Shown here: one piece after another, positions 10,387 to 20,299 of the stretch
Position numbering within the stretch: the stretch's first letter is position 1
Layout of the letters: each line of letters opens with the position of its first letter
Assembly: GCA_947489705.1 (NCBI GenBank)
Contig: CANLEQ010000011.1
Location: 1 to 64,000 of the forward strand
Direction: 5' to 3'
Length of the DNA stretch: 64,000 nucleotides
Source: an uncultured Paracoccaceae bacterium
GTDB lineage: Bacteria > Pseudomonadota > Alphaproteobacteria > Rhodobacterales > Rhodobacteraceae
Position numbers and translations under genes: made by a program
Notes under the pieces: model-generated
What the model saw: only the letters and a program-made list of their open reading frames with translations
What the model was told of the DNA's origin: nothing
The model's database searches: none

Positions 10387-10797
10387 ATGTGGAAATCAAC
10401 ATTGGGCGCTGCCGCTGTCGCGCTGGGATTGTCTGGAGCTGCCATGGCACAGGAAAAGATTAGTATTTCGTCAGACTGGGGCGACGTGACCGCGACGCTC
10501 GCGGATAACGAAGCCGCCGAGGCCTTGCTGGAGATGCTGCCGCTGACCATCGACATGCGCGACCATCTTCGCCAGGAAAAGACAGGCTACCTGCCATCCG
10601 ACTTGCCCGAACTGGCGCGCCAGCGCGACTTCTCGACGGGCACGCTTGGTCTGTGGAGCTCCAATCACTTCGTGATCTACTACAGCTCCGGCAGCGTCCC
10701 CGCTCCAGGCATCATCATTCTCGGACAGGTCACGGGCGATGTGTCGATCTTCGATCGCCCGGGCAACCTCACCGTCGAACTGACGCGCCTCGAATGA
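10387..10797 (+). CDS. secreted cyclophilin-like protein
   Basis: signal peptide plus 'LLEMLPLTIDMRDH…PGIIILGQVTGDVSIF'. Confidence 0.6.
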   Translation: MWKSTLGAAAVALGLSGAAMAQEKISISSDWGDVTATLADNEAAEALLEMLPLTIDMRDHLRQEKTGYLPSDLPELARQRDFSTGTLGLWSSNHFVIYYSSGSVPAPGIIILGQVTGDVSIFDRPGNLTVELTRLE

Positions 10798-11085
10798 ACC
10801 AGCGGCGACGCTGACCGCTCCACGATTACGCTGCAGTCCCGAACGGCGGTCTGCCGTCCCATGCCAAGCGCGGGTGCGCCTGTTCGGGCAAGACGGAAGT
10901 CGAGTTCAGCGGAGCGGAGTAGTCCGTACGATCCGGGCTTCGCAGTGCCAGTCCCGTGCGCGGGAGATGGCAGCTCTCGCTGCGAGCGCAACTGCATACA
11001 ACTTCAACAACGGCGCGCTGCGAGCCTCTCATTCCCTTGGTGGGGCCAGGAGTCAGCGCGCCATCCATCCTCGAAGGAGAAATCA

Positions 11086-11832
11086 ATGACAGACAACATC
11101 ACCGGAAAAGTCATCGTCATCACAGGCGCCTCGAGCGGCATGGGTGAAGCCGCGGCTCGGCATCTGGCGTCGAAGGGCGCGAGCGTCGTACTTGGCGCGC
11201 GGCGCGCAGATCGTCTTGAGGCGCTGGCGGCCGATATCGTCGCCGCCAGCGGTAAGGCAACGGCCGTCGTGAGCGACGTGACGAATCGGGCGGACGTGCA
11301 AAAGCTGGTCGATACGGCCGTCGAGACCTATGGACGGATCGACGTGCTCATCAACAATGCCGGCGTGATGCCGCTGTTCCCGCTCGAGCGCCTTAAGGTC
11401 GACGAATGGGACCAGATGATCGACGTCAACCTGAAGGGCGTGCTCTACGGCATCGCGGCCGCGCTCCCCTATATGAAGGAGCAAAAGGCGGGCCACATCA
11501 TCAGCCTGTCGTCAGTCGCGGGACATAAGATCTTTGGCGGTTCTGCAGTCTATTCCGCGACGAAGTTCGGCGTGCGGGCCATCAGCGAGGGACTCCGTCA
11601 GGAGGTGAAACCCTACAACATCCGCACCACAATCATCTCACCTGGTGCGGTGAAGACCGAATTGCTGGACCACATCACCGAGCAGGATGTTCAGAAGGCC
11701 AACCAAGACTATGTCGGCCAAGTTGGCGTTCCGGCCGAGACGTTCGCTCGCTTGGTGGACTTCGCCATTAGCCAGCCGGAGGACGTTGACATCAACGAGA
11801 TCCTCTTCCGGCCAACGGCTCAGGAACTCTGA
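11086..11832 (+). CDS. SDR family oxidoreductase
   Basis: '[19 protein letters not shown]…INNAGVM…[32 protein letters not shown]'. Confidence 0.92.
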   Translation: MTDNITGKVIVITGASSGMGEAAARHLASKGASVVLGARRADRLEALAADIVAASGKATAVVSDVTNRADVQKLVDTAVETYGRIDVLINNAGVMPLFPLERLKVDEWDQMIDVNLKGVLYGIAAALPYMKEQKAGHIISLSSVAGHKIFGGSAVYSATKFGVRAISEGLRQEVKPYNIRTTIISPGAVKTELLDHITEQDVQKANQDYVGQVGVPAETFARLVDFAISQPEDVDINEILFRPTAQEL

Positions 11833-11881
11833 GTAGCGGTTAAGCCAAAACGCCGGCGGATGCTCAGCTTTCTTATTTGGA

Positions 11882-11907
11882 ATGGCCCCTCGGGGGCCAT
11901 TTCTTTT
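11882..11907 (+). terminator. rho-independent terminator after the SDR gene
   Basis: ATGGCCCC-TCG-GGGGCCAT followed by a T-rich tract. Confidence 0.85.
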
Positions 11908-12390
11908 CGTGATGTTCACTAGCCCCAGAAACAAGCTCGAGGTACCTCCCAACAATTCCCCCGAAGTCGCGTCTCAGAAGGTTCGACGTCAGGACTGGAG
12001 TGCCCCCGTTTCACCAAACCCTCCGCATGAGGGTTGGCACTTAAACTAGTGATGATTTTAGTCGGATATCGCCGCCGAGTATCTTGACACGAAGCTACCC
12101 TGCTGCGGCGTCAGTGACCGGGTTCCGGATGGACCTTCGCAAGCAATGGCAGCATTGGGCGCTTCGCACACAATCAGGCGCCGCCGCAGCATCCCTCGGA
12201 GAGGGCTCCTTCCGGACCTTCGCCGCGCGCTACCTAAACGGCAGCTTCGGGCGCTTGCGAGCGCCGCTCGCCCCCTGAGAAAAACCCTTCTGACGAGAAA
12301 GGCAATCTCAGTTACGCGCCGTATTTGCCGCCCCCTACTTCCAAACGATATTTTTCCGACCCAGAGGCAGAACTGTGTGACCGCTGCCAG

Positions 12391-12652
12391 TCAGGTGTTC
12401 TCGAACACCACTGTGTTGAACGATCCTTCCGCCAGTTTCACCGTGCTGGACCATGCGCCGACATCGACGGAATGGACCACATAGACTTGCCCCAGTTCGA
12501 AGGACCTCGCAGGCATCTTCAATGTCGCTTCTGGACCCGCCGACGCCACTGAACCGGACTACAGCTCCAGGCTTCGTCTCGATGCTCATGGATCGACGCA
12601 ATCCGTCGATCTGCGTCCCGATACTCTCGGCGTCTCGTTGTTCGTTGTTCAT
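12391..12652 (-). pseudogene. small conserved orf, frameshifted in copy A (intact in copy B at 47726-47986)
   Basis: same N-terminus 'MNNEQRDAESIGTQIDGLRRSMSIETKPGAVVRFSGVGG'; one extra A near 12500 (GTTCGAAGGACC vs GTTCGAGGACC) shifts frame. Confidence 0.7.
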
Positions 12653-12682
12653 CTCGAAGTTCCTCTTGCTCGATTGAAGTGC

Positions 12683-13006
12683 TCAGGGGGTGCCCTGGGG
12701 ACCGGAATTGCCGCCGACGCCGGTCGCGCGAAGGTGCGTTTCGCGGTTTGCCAGTGCCATGATGATCGGGGTCTGCGGAGCGTCGCCGCGATGACCGCGC
12801 AGCGGTCTTTCAAATCCTGTCCGGTAATGGTGTGGCGGCCCCTTCAGGAGCGCGGCGATCTTCTGAAGGAGTTGCACGTCCAGTTCCACCCCGATCTCGT
12901 CGACCGGGAAGGCCCGCATGTGCCGGGCTTCGGCGGCATACTTCACGGCCGACGAGCGGCGGCGGTCGATCGCGTAGGCCATCGTCAGCCAATCCCCGAG
13001 GGTCAT
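12683..13006 (-). CDS. conserved hypothetical protein (module copy A)
   Basis: 'MTLGDWLTMAYAIDRRRSSAVKYAAEARHMRAFPVDEIGVELDVQLLQKIAALLKG'; conserved in copy B. Confidence 0.6.
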   Translation of the reverse strand: MTLGDWLTMAYAIDRRRSSAVKYAAEARHMRAFPVDEIGVELDVQLLQKIAALLKGPPHHYRTGFERPLRGHRGDAPQTPIIMALANRETHLRATGVGGNSGPQGTP

Positions 13007-13251
13007 GGTTCGACAGCAGCGCAGGCGTCGGCGGTCTCGATCTGCCAGCAGTCGAAGTCGTCGTCGAAGCGGATCGTCGCGTCGGAGCCGTGCTGTTCGA
13101 CGAAGAGGCGATCCGCTGCCGTGCGTCGGGAGAGGTGCAGCTCGGCCGCGCGATGGCCGCTCGGGCGTTTGCACCACGCGCCCGCGGCTGCCCGGCAATC
13201 TCCGCAGGGAACGGCAAGAACGGGATGCTTGTGTCGGGTGAAATCAGGCAT
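13003..13251 (-). CDS. small CxxC…C…H zinc-finger-like protein (module copy A)
   Basis: 'CGDCRAAAGAWCKRPSGHRAAELHLSRR'; conserved in copy B. Confidence 0.65.
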   Translation of the reverse strand: MPDFTRHKHPVLAVPCGDCRAAAGAWCKRPSGHRAAELHLSRRTAADRLFVEQHGSDATIRFDDDFDCWQIETADACAAVEP

Positions 13252-13338
13252 GGACTGCCTCCATATCTCTTGGCGCGACAGCGCCGGATGCGGTATGGGT
13301 GCCGCAGCCCCCGAATGGGGCTGCGGCTGGGCTCATCG

Positions 13339-13458
13339 TCAGACGGAGCCGTGCTGGACGAGGAAGGCGCGGGCGATCTTGGTCGAGAGGCCGCCCTTCC
13401 TCAGCAGCGCCCAGGCTTCAGCCCGGCGTGCTTGCCAGTAGGTTTCCAGTGTTCTCAC
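13339..13458 (-). CDS. 39-aa small protein (module copy A)
   Basis: GTG start behind GAGGAGG; MRTLETYWQARRAEAWALLRKGGLSTKIARAFLVQHGSV; identical protein in copy B. Confidence 0.5.
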   Translation of the reverse strand: MRTLETYWQARRAEAWALLRKGGLSTKIARAFLVQHGSV

Positions 13459-13729
13459 CTCCTCTCAGGTTGCTGGTGGATGTCCCGTGGGTCGTCTTGA
13501 TGCGCCCTTGAGCCTGCGCGGGCACGGCTCGGCCTCGGCCGGGGCTGGGACGCTGCCCGGCCGGTCTCGCGTATCGCGGTTCGGACCTCCCCGATCCCCG
13601 ACACTCACCTGGAAAGAAGCCCTCTTTCCCTCTCGAAGCGTGACGCGGCGTCCGGGGATGACGGTGGTGCAGGGACGGTCCCGGTGGGTCAGGTTCCGGT
13701 TGACAGGTGGCCCCGCGCCCGCAGATTAG

Positions 13730-13744
13730 GAACAAAGCAAGAAC
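13730..13744 (+). promoter_or_regulatory. LexA/SOS box upstream of umuD-like gene (copy A)
   Basis: GAAC-N7-GAAC (reverse complement of alphaproteobacterial GTTC-N7-GTTC). Confidence 0.75.
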
Positions 13745-13759
13745 GCAGGAAAGACGCCC

Positions 13760-14194
13760 ATGCCGCTGCACCTCATCGACCCGGCCTCCTCGGCGAAAGG
13801 ACGGACCATGCGGCTGGTCGCGATCCCGGTCAGCGCGGGCTTCCCAAGCCCGGCGGCCGACGATCTGGAAGACGAGATCGACCCAATCGCGTGGATCGTC
13901 CGCCATCCTGCCTCGACCTTCTGGTGGCGGGTGGAAGGGGATTGCCTGCTCGATGCGGGCATCCTCGATGGCGACTTGATCGCGGTCGATCGGGCCGGCG
14001 TCGGACGCAATGGACGCGCGGTTCTCGCGGTGGTCGAGGGCGCGGTGACGGCGAAGATCCTCCGCCGGGAAGGCAATCGCATCTGGCTCGCGCCGGCCAA
14101 CAGCCGGGAGGATTATCCCCCGATCCCGTTCACCGAGGAGACCGAGGTCTGGGGCGTGATCGCGGGTGTCGCGCGGCGCTACGAACTGGAATGA
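13760..14194 (+). CDS. UmuD/S24-like protein (module copy A)
   Basis: 'HPASTFWWRVEGDCLLDAGILDGDLIAVDRAGVGRNGRAVLAVVEGAVTAKIL' S24 peptidase-like. Confidence 0.85.
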   Translation: MPLHLIDPASSAKGRTMRLVAIPVSAGFPSPAADDLEDEIDPIAWIVRHPASTFWWRVEGDCLLDAGILDGDLIAVDRAGVGRNGRAVLAVVEGAVTAKILRREGNRIWLAPANSREDYPPIPFTEETEVWGVIAGVARRYELE

Positions 14195-14437
14195 CGCGCA
14201 AGCCGATCGCCATCTCCGACAGCGCGAATTTCTACGTCTCCTGCGAGCGGCTCTTCGACCCGACGCTGAAAGACGCGCCGGTTATCGTGCTCTCAAATAA
14301 CGATGGATGCGCCGTGGCGCGGAGCGATGCCGCCAAGGCCCTTGGCGTGAAAATGGGTGAGCCTCTGCACCTGATCCGCGACAAGGTGGAGGCCCACGGC
14401 ATCCGCGTTTTCAGCTCGAATTACACGCTCTACGGTG
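14191..14437 (+). pseudogene. umuC: umuC 5' fragment (copy A), interrupted by element
   Basis: 'MTRKPIAISDSANFYVSCERLFDPTLKDAPVIVLSNNDGCAVARSDAAKALGVKMGEPLHLIRDKVEAHGIRVFSSNYTLYG' then abrupt divergence from copy B. Confidence 0.93.
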
Positions 14438-14450
14438 TTATGTGGAATAG
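14438..14450 (+). repeat. left inverted repeat of element
   Basis: TTATGTGGAATAG. Confidence 0.75.
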
Positions 14451-14653
14451 AATGAAACACCGCGCCGTCTGCTGAAATCATCGAACGTACAACGGTAGAT
14501 GGCATGAACCGCCGAAGCTTTCAGTGGGGAAGGCGATTCAGGCCATCGACTTCAACGTGCCTAATCTCCCGTTCAAAGCTTGATTGTATTGCTGCTGGCA
14601 AACTTTGGGGCGCTCAGTTTCGGTACTCGCGTAGCTTCGCAGCAGAGCGCACT

Positions 14654-15508
14654 TTAGTGCACAAGCAGGACGGGCATTCCCGTCTGCTCGATCAGCGTTC
14701 GCGTTGTACCGCCGAATACGGCCTGACGCAGGCGGGAATGTCCGTAGGCTCCCATGACCACGAGATCGGCACCGGTTTCGGCGGCGCGTCCGAGAATGCA
14801 CTTGCCGATCTCCTCTCCGCCGGTTGGATATTGCTGCACGGTCACCTTGCAACCATGATGGCTGAGCCACCGTGCGATGTCGGATCCCGGATTTTCGCCG
14901 TTCTGCTCCGGAGACATGATGGGATCGAAGAGGCCGATCGTTATATCAGCTGCCTCTTTCAAAAGGGGGAGAGATGCATGGACAGCCCGCGCCGCTGGAA
15001 GGCCAGTATCCCATGCAACGAAAATTTGAGCAGGTTCCAGCGTCTTATCTGCACCGATTCCGTTCAGAATGACGCCGGCGGGTGACGAAAAGAGAGTCCC
15101 GTGGACAGCAGCGTGAAACAGCGCCTCATTGTCGCGCAGATCGTTCGACATCACGACGCCGTCGCAGGTCGTCGCCCGGCGGGCGATGGCTGCGGGCAAG
15201 GCGGCGGGTTCGCAACTGAGGACGCCGACGTCCCCGCTTGTGTCAGAACCGCGGAGGTACGCCTCGATCGCCTTGGCAGTGGTGGTCAGTTCGGTCTGCG
15301 CCGTCTCGATCTCTTCCTGCCAATTGTCGGGAACCGCGGGAAGGCCATAGGGCTCGATCCCGTAGGCGAAGACCGGCGCGCGCGGCATGGTGCCCAGAAC
15401 GAGGAACGACAGATGCGCCCGCGCGGAACTGGCCGATTGCAAAAGCAGCTCCAGATCAGGGGCCTTGGTCGATCCGGCAACGAGAACCAGAAGGCTGGCG
15501 TTCTTCAT
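14654..15508 (-). CDS. universal stress protein (UspA family, tandem domain)
   Basis: 'AAETGADLVVMGAYGHSRLRQAVFGGTTRTLIEQTGMPVLLVH'. Confidence 0.9.
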   Translation of the reverse strand: MKNASLLVLVAGSTKAPDLELLLQSASSARAHLSFLVLGTMPRAPVFAYGIEPYGLPAVPDNWQEEIETAQTELTTTAKAIEAYLRGSDTSGDVGVLSCEPAALPAAIARRATTCDGVVMSNDLRDNEALFHAAVHGTLFSSPAGVILNGIGADKTLEPAQIFVAWDTGLPAARAVHASLPLLKEAADITIGLFDPIMSPEQNGENPGSDIARWLSHHGCKVTVQQYPTGGEEIGKCILGRAAETGADLVVMGAYGHSRLRQAVFGGTTRTLIEQTGMPVLLVH

Positions 15509-15518
15509 GGCGTTCTCC

Positions 15519-16400
15519 TCAAGCGGGACGGATGAACATGGACTCGGTTTCGCCGTCCTGCCGGTCGTCGATGCGGATGGCGCGGTAAGCGTGCCAGGTG
15601 GCGTGGCCGAGAACGGGGAAGACGAGGATCAGGCCTAGGAACGCGGTCGCGACCGAGACCAGGAACAGGCCCAGCACGATGGTGCCCCAGGCGAGCATCA
15701 CGGGCAGGTTGGCCCAGACCATCGCCATGCTGATCCCGAGCGCCGACAGGGCATCGGTCCGCTCGGTGAGCAGCATCGGCACGGCGAAGACGCTGATGGC
15801 GAAGGCGAAGGCCGCGAAGAGCGCGCCGACCGCGCTGCCCGTCGTCAGCAGCGCCCAGCCCGTGGGCGTCAGAACCAGCATCGCGACCAGCTCTTCGGTT
15901 CCCGGAAAGGGAACGATGCCGAAGAAGAGCGCATAGATCAGCACGGCCGCGCGCAGCCAGAGCAGCAGGAGCCCCAGCAGCATGACCCCCATGAAGAGTG
16001 CCTGATAGCCCGACCGCGGCTTTACGAAGATCATTCGACCAAGGCCGATGCGCTCGCCCGCCTCGAGCCGGCGGCTTTTTTCGTAGAGACCGTTGGCGAT
16101 CAACGGACCGACCACCATGAACCCGGCCAGCGCCGGAAAGAGCGCGTATTCGTATTTGAACCGGAAGAGCGCCCAGACGATGAGGGTAGAGACCGCGGAC
16201 ACGCCCAGCCCGTAGAGCAGGCTGGGTACCGGGTTCGTCCAGACGTCCCACCAACCCGCGCGCAACCAGTGAAGGGCTGTGCGCCAAGGCAGGTTGCGGG
16301 CGCGGCGGTTCTCGCGCGGTAGCGGCGGAACGACCTTGGGGATGGCGCCTGCGGCGTGCGGGTTGTCGGGGGGCGGGGGATCGGTGCGGTCGCTCAACAT
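15519..16400 (-). CDS. DUF2189-type integral membrane protein
   Basis: multi-TM; 'GLGVSAVSTLIVWALFRFKYEYALFPALAGFMVVGPLIANGLYEKSRRLEAGE'. Confidence 0.75.
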   Translation of the reverse strand: MLSDRTDPPPPDNPHAAGAIPKVVPPLPRENRRARNLPWRTALHWLRAGWWDVWTNPVPSLLYGLGVSAVSTLIVWALFRFKYEYALFPALAGFMVVGPLIANGLYEKSRRLEAGERIGLGRMIFVKPRSGYQALFMGVMLLGLLLLWLRAAVLIYALFFGIVPFPGTEELVAMLVLTPTGWALLTTGSAVGALFAAFAFAISVFAVPMLLTERTDALSALGISMAMVWANLPVMLAWGTIVLGLFLVSVATAFLGLILVFPVLGHATWHAYRAIRIDDRQDGETESMFIRPA

Positions 16401-16588
16401 GACGGTTTCGCCGCGCGGTACTCGGCGCCTTCTTTGCTGGAGGTCAGGACGCAGTCGGGTTGCGACGTGAAGGAGACGAAGATCAGATGCGCGTTGGCCG
16501 CGACGAAGACGACGAGCACGGACAGGGCCACGGCAGCCCCGAAAAGTCGCGGGCGCGTCCAGAAAGTCGGTCGGGATGCGATGGTCAT
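16394..16588 (-). CDS. small single-TM protein in cbb3 operon
   Basis: ATGA overlap with ccoP stop; 'VVFVAANAHLIFVSFTSQPDC'. Confidence 0.6.
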   Translation of the reverse strand: MTIASRPTFWTRPRLFGAAVALSVLVVFVAANAHLIFVSFTSQPDCVLTSSKEGAEYRAAKPSC

Positions 16589-17457
16589 TGGGCGGTCTCC
16601 TTCGCCCGGTCCTGAAGATAGATCGTCAGGATCTTGCGATCCGCTACGGTGAGACGATCCTCCCAGGCGGGCATCCAGCCCTGGCGGCCGCCCCAGATCG
16701 TCTCGAACATCGCCTCGTCGCCACCGCCGTAGATCCAGAAATCGTCCCTCAGGTTCGGGGCGCCAATCTCGGCCATTCCCGTCCCGTCCTCGCCGTGGCA
16801 GCTAGCGCAGTTGGTCGCGTAGATCTCGGCACCTGCCGCGATCCTGTCGGCCGGGGCCCCGGTGCCCGAGAGCGACTGCACATAGTCCACGACGGTGCGG
16901 ATATCGTCCCGCGGCAGAATACCCTGCTCACCGAAGGCGAGCATCTGGGCGTAGCGGGTCTCGGGATGGGTCGCATTTATCCCGACGCGGAGGGTTTCCA
17001 TGATCGTGTCGGCATCACCGCCCCAGAGCCAGGCATCATCGACCAGGCTGGGGAAACCGGGACCGCCGGCGGCGTCCGACCCGTGGCAGCCGGCGCAATT
17101 GTCGCCGAAAAGCGCGTGGGCCGTATCGTTCACCGGCGCCATCAGGGCCGGGTCGGCGCGGATCTCGTCGACCGGCAGGTCGGCTATGAGGCTCGACCAA
17201 TCGTCTCGGATTGCGTTCGCGACGGCGATACTTTCCTGCACTTCCTCGCGCTGATCGGTGCCGAGAAGGCCCTTGGTGTAGGTCGTCACCAGCGGCCAGG
17301 CAGGCATCAGGACCCAGACGACCAGCGCCCAGACATGGGTGACGATGACGAAGAACCAGACCGCGCGCGGGACGCGCGTATTGAGTTCCGTAATGCCGTT
17401 CCATTCGTGGCCGGTGGTCTGGTGACCCGTCAGCGGGTCGCGATCCTTCACCGACAT
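16585..17457 (-). CDS. ccoP: cbb3-type cytochrome c oxidase subunit III
   Basis: two CxxCH haem motifs 'CAGCHGSD', 'CASCHGED'; N-terminal TM. Confidence 0.95.
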   Translation of the reverse strand: MSVKDRDPLTGHQTTGHEWNGITELNTRVPRAVWFFVIVTHVWALVVWVLMPAWPLVTTYTKGLLGTDQREEVQESIAVANAIRDDWSSLIADLPVDEIRADPALMAPVNDTAHALFGDNCAGCHGSDAAGGPGFPSLVDDAWLWGGDADTIMETLRVGINATHPETRYAQMLAFGEQGILPRDDIRTVVDYVQSLSGTGAPADRIAAGAEIYATNCASCHGEDGTGMAEIGAPNLRDDFWIYGGGDEAMFETIWGGRQGWMPAWEDRLTVADRKILTIYLQDRAKETAQ

Positions 17458-17663
17458 GGCTCATCCTCCGGGTCGGACCCGTCGTCGCCCCGGGCGGGCC
17501 CGTCCTCGTCGTCCAGGATGCTCTTGGCGGCCTTGTCGAAGCGGTTTCCCAGCGACGGCCAGAACGCATAGGCCGTGATGCCGACCGACAGGGCGATCAG
17601 ATAGAACAGGCCGAAGGATTTCGAGAACCCGACGAACCATTCATGGGGGATGTCCATGCTCAT
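17448..17663 (-). CDS. ccoQ: cbb3-type cytochrome oxidase CcoQ subunit
   Basis: small single-TM protein between ccoO and ccoP. Confidence 0.85.
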   Translation of the reverse strand: MSMDIPHEWFVGFSKSFGLFYLIALSVGITAYAFWPSLGNRFDKAAKSILDDEDGPARGDDGSDPEDEPCR

Positions 17664-18445
17664 TCCTCCGGCAGGATTTGGGTCTGTTCGGGCAGGTCGG
17701 TGAGCTGCCCGAGGATCTGCAGATAGGCCACCAGCGCGTCCATCTCGGTCAGCCGCCCGGGGCGGTCGTCGAAGTTGCGCACCGCCGTCTCGTCGCCGTA
17801 TCGCTCGAACACGCCGTCCGATCGCTCGGTGTCGGGCATGGCCTGGCCAAGCGCATCGCTATCGGCGTTGGCGATCATCTCGTCGGTGTAGGGCACGCCC
17901 ACCGCGCGCAGGGCCGCGAGGCGATCCGGCAGGCTGTCGGTGTCGAGCCCCGCCTCCAGCAGGAAGGCGTATTGCGGCATCACCGATTCCGGCACCAGGT
18001 CGCGCGGGTTCACCAGGTGCCGGACGTGCCAGTCGTCGGAATATTTCTCGCCCAGCCGCGCCAGGTCCGGACCGGTCCGCTTCGAGCCCCAGAGCATCGG
18101 ATGGTCGTATTGGGACTCCACGGCCAACGAATAGGGCCCGTAGCGCTCGACCTCGTCGCGTAGGGTGCGGATCATCTGGGAGTGGCAGGCATAGCAGCCC
18201 TCGCGGATGTAGATGTCGCGCCCGGCCTGCTCCAGCGGCGTGTAGAGGCGCATGTCGGGCGCGGCCTCGACGGTGTCGTCGATGGTGAAAAGCGGCGCGA
18301 TCTCGATGAAACCGCCCACACCCGCCGCGATGATGATCCCCACGGTCAGGCCCATCGAGTGCCGCTCAAGCCGGTAATGCGTCTTGGCGTGAGCCTCGAA
18401 AAAGGCCGCGAAGGGTTTCAGCAGAGTTCGGATAAACTTCATCAT
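17660..18445 (-). CDS. ccoO: cbb3-type cytochrome c oxidase subunit II
   Basis: 'GRDIYIREGCYACHSQMIRTLRDEVERYGPYSLAVESQYDHPMLWGSKRTGPDLARLG'. Confidence 0.97.
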   Translation of the reverse strand: MMKFIRTLLKPFAAFFEAHAKTHYRLERHSMGLTVGIIIAAGVGGFIEIAPLFTIDDTVEAAPDMRLYTPLEQAGRDIYIREGCYACHSQMIRTLRDEVERYGPYSLAVESQYDHPMLWGSKRTGPDLARLGEKYSDDWHVRHLVNPRDLVPESVMPQYAFLLEAGLDTDSLPDRLAALRAVGVPYTDEMIANADSDALGQAMPDTERSDGVFERYGDETAVRNFDDRPGRLTEMDALVAYLQILGQLTDLPEQTQILPEE

Positions 18446-18449
18446 CGGA

Positions 18450-20102
18450 TCACTCCGCGGCCGGCAGGGCCGGCTCCCTGGATTCAGAGGAGGTCGGATA
18501 GTCGCGCTCGGGTGTCTCGGACGGCATCCGCCGGATCGTCATCACGACGTTCCAGGCCCCGATGCAGGCTCCGATGAGGAACAGCAGTCCGCCGAAGGTG
18601 CGCGCGACATAATAGGGATGCATCGCGACGAGTGTGTCGGTGAAGGAATAGGCGAGCGTCCCGCTCTCGGTATAGGTTCGCCACATCAGCCCCTGGGTGA
18701 TGCCGCTGTTCCACATTGCGAAGACGTAGATGACGGTCCCGGCCAGAGCCAACCAGAAGTGCCATTCGACCGCCTTCCACGAATAGATCGTCTCGCGCCG
18801 CCAGAGCACTGGCGCCAGCGCATAAATCGACCCGAACGAGATCAGCGCGACCCATCCCATCGCGCCGGCATGCACGTGCCCCACCGTCCAGTCGGTATAG
18901 TGCGACAGGCCGTTGACGGGGCGGATCGCCATGAACGAGCCCTCGAAGGTCGAGAGGCCGTAGAACACGGCCGCCACCATCATGAAGCGTAGCGTGGCGT
19001 CGTCGCGGACCTTGTGCCAGGCGCCGTTGAGCGTCATCAGCGCGTTGCCCGCCGACGCCCAGGAGGGTACCAGCAGCATAACCGAGAAGGTCATTCCCAG
19101 CGTCTGCACCCAATGCGGCAGCGCCGTGTAATGCAGGTGGTGGGAGCCCGCCCAGATGTAGAAGAAGGTGATCCCCCAGAAGCTCAGGATAGAGAGGCGG
19201 TAGGAATAGATCGGCCGTTCGGCGCGCTTGGGCAGGAAGTAGTAGAGCATCCCGAGGAAGCCGGAGGTCAGGAAGAACGCCACCGCGTTGTGCCCGTACC
19301 ACCACTGGGTCATCGCGTCCTGCACCCCGGCGAAGGCCGAATAGCTCTTGGCGCCGGTCAGGCTCGCGGGCACGGCGAGGTTGTTGACGATGTGCAGCAC
19401 CGCCACGACCAGGATGAAGGCCAGGTAGTACCAGTTGGCGACGTAGATATGCGGCTCGTTGCGGCGCGCGAGCGTACGGATGTACAGGACGAAGTAGACG
19501 ACCCAGACGACGACCAGCCAGAGATCGGCATACCATTCCGGCTCGGCGTATTCCTTGGACTGGGTGACCCCCATGAGATAGCCGCTGGACGCGACGATGC
19601 AGAAGAGGTTGAAACCGAGAAGCACGAACCACGGCGTAACCTGATCAGGCATTCGGGCGCGGCACGTGCGCTGCATGATGTGAAACGACGTGGCGATCAG
19701 GGCGTTGCCGCCGAACCCGAAGATCACACCGGAGGTATGGACCGGGCGAATGCGGCCGAAGCTGGACCAGGCCGCGTCGAACCTGAGGTCTGGCCAGGCC
19801 AGCTGCGAAGCGACCCAGACGCCCATGCCCATGCCGACAACAGCCCAGAACAGCGCGATGAGAATCCCGACCTTGGTGGGGTCGTCGTAGTAGGACGCAG
19901 TGCGGTCTTGGGTCGGTTCCGGATCCTCGTAGGCGCTGCCGACGACGAAGAACAGCGCGCCGCAGAAAGCCAGTACGATCCAGCCATGCGCGCCCATCGG
20001 GTCTCCCCGTCCGGCCGCGGCCATCACGAGGCCGATGAATGCCCCGGTGCCTGCGATCACCATCGCGTTGGCCCGTTCGGCCCGGGTGAGATTCGACATC
20101 AT
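18450..20102 (-). CDS. ccoN: cbb3-type cytochrome c oxidase subunit I
   Basis: haem-copper oxidase signature 'QWWYGHNAVAFFLTSGFLGMLYYFLPK', 'SHHLHYTALPHWVQ'. Confidence 0.97.
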   Translation of the reverse strand: MMSNLTRAERANAMVIAGTGAFIGLVMAAAGRGDPMGAHGWIVLAFCGALFFVVGSAYEDPEPTQDRTASYYDDPTKVGILIALFWAVVGMGMGVWVASQLAWPDLRFDAAWSSFGRIRPVHTSGVIFGFGGNALIATSFHIMQRTCRARMPDQVTPWFVLLGFNLFCIVASSGYLMGVTQSKEYAEPEWYADLWLVVVWVVYFVLYIRTLARRNEPHIYVANWYYLAFILVVAVLHIVNNLAVPASLTGAKSYSAFAGVQDAMTQWWYGHNAVAFFLTSGFLGMLYYFLPKRAERPIYSYRLSILSFWGITFFYIWAGSHHLHYTALPHWVQTLGMTFSVMLLVPSWASAGNALMTLNGAWHKVRDDATLRFMMVAAVFYGLSTFEGSFMAIRPVNGLSHYTDWTVGHVHAGAMGWVALISFGSIYALAPVLWRRETIYSWKAVEWHFWLALAGTVIYVFAMWNSGITQGLMWRTYTESGTLAYSFTDTLVAMHPYYVARTFGGLLFLIGACIGAWNVVMTIRRMPSETPERDYPTSSESREPALPAAE

Positions 20103-20299
20103 GGCGTTTTCTCCTTGGTCGTCCCGGAATGCCCAGGCGGGTAGGCTGCGAGGGGCTTGTCGTCCTCGTCGAAGAGGATGCGTTCGGCATCGCCCGAGAG
20201 ATCCTCGTACTGGCCGCTGTGCAGGCTCCAGAAAAAGGCGCCGAGCCCGACCGCGCCCATGACCAGGGTCACCGGGATGAGAAGCGTGAGAATCGTCAT
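20099..20299 (-). CDS. ccoS: cbb3-type oxidase assembly protein CcoS
   Basis: 'GAFFWSLHSGQYEDLSGDAERILFDED'. Confidence 0.93.
   Translation of the reverse strand: MTILTLLIPVTLVMGAVGLGAFFWSLHSGQYEDLSGDAERILFDEDDKPLAAYPPGHSGTTKEKTP

Larger units (their letters stand above)
12390..14437. repeat. duplicated module copy A, left part (direct repeat of 47728-~49769)
   Basis: near-identical sequence by eye to copy B, starting at TCAGGTGTTCTCGAACA. Confidence 0.9.

Noticed and set aside
19014-20144. 376-aa plus-strand ORF opposite ccoN
   Set aside because: Antisense shadow of the oxidase gene.
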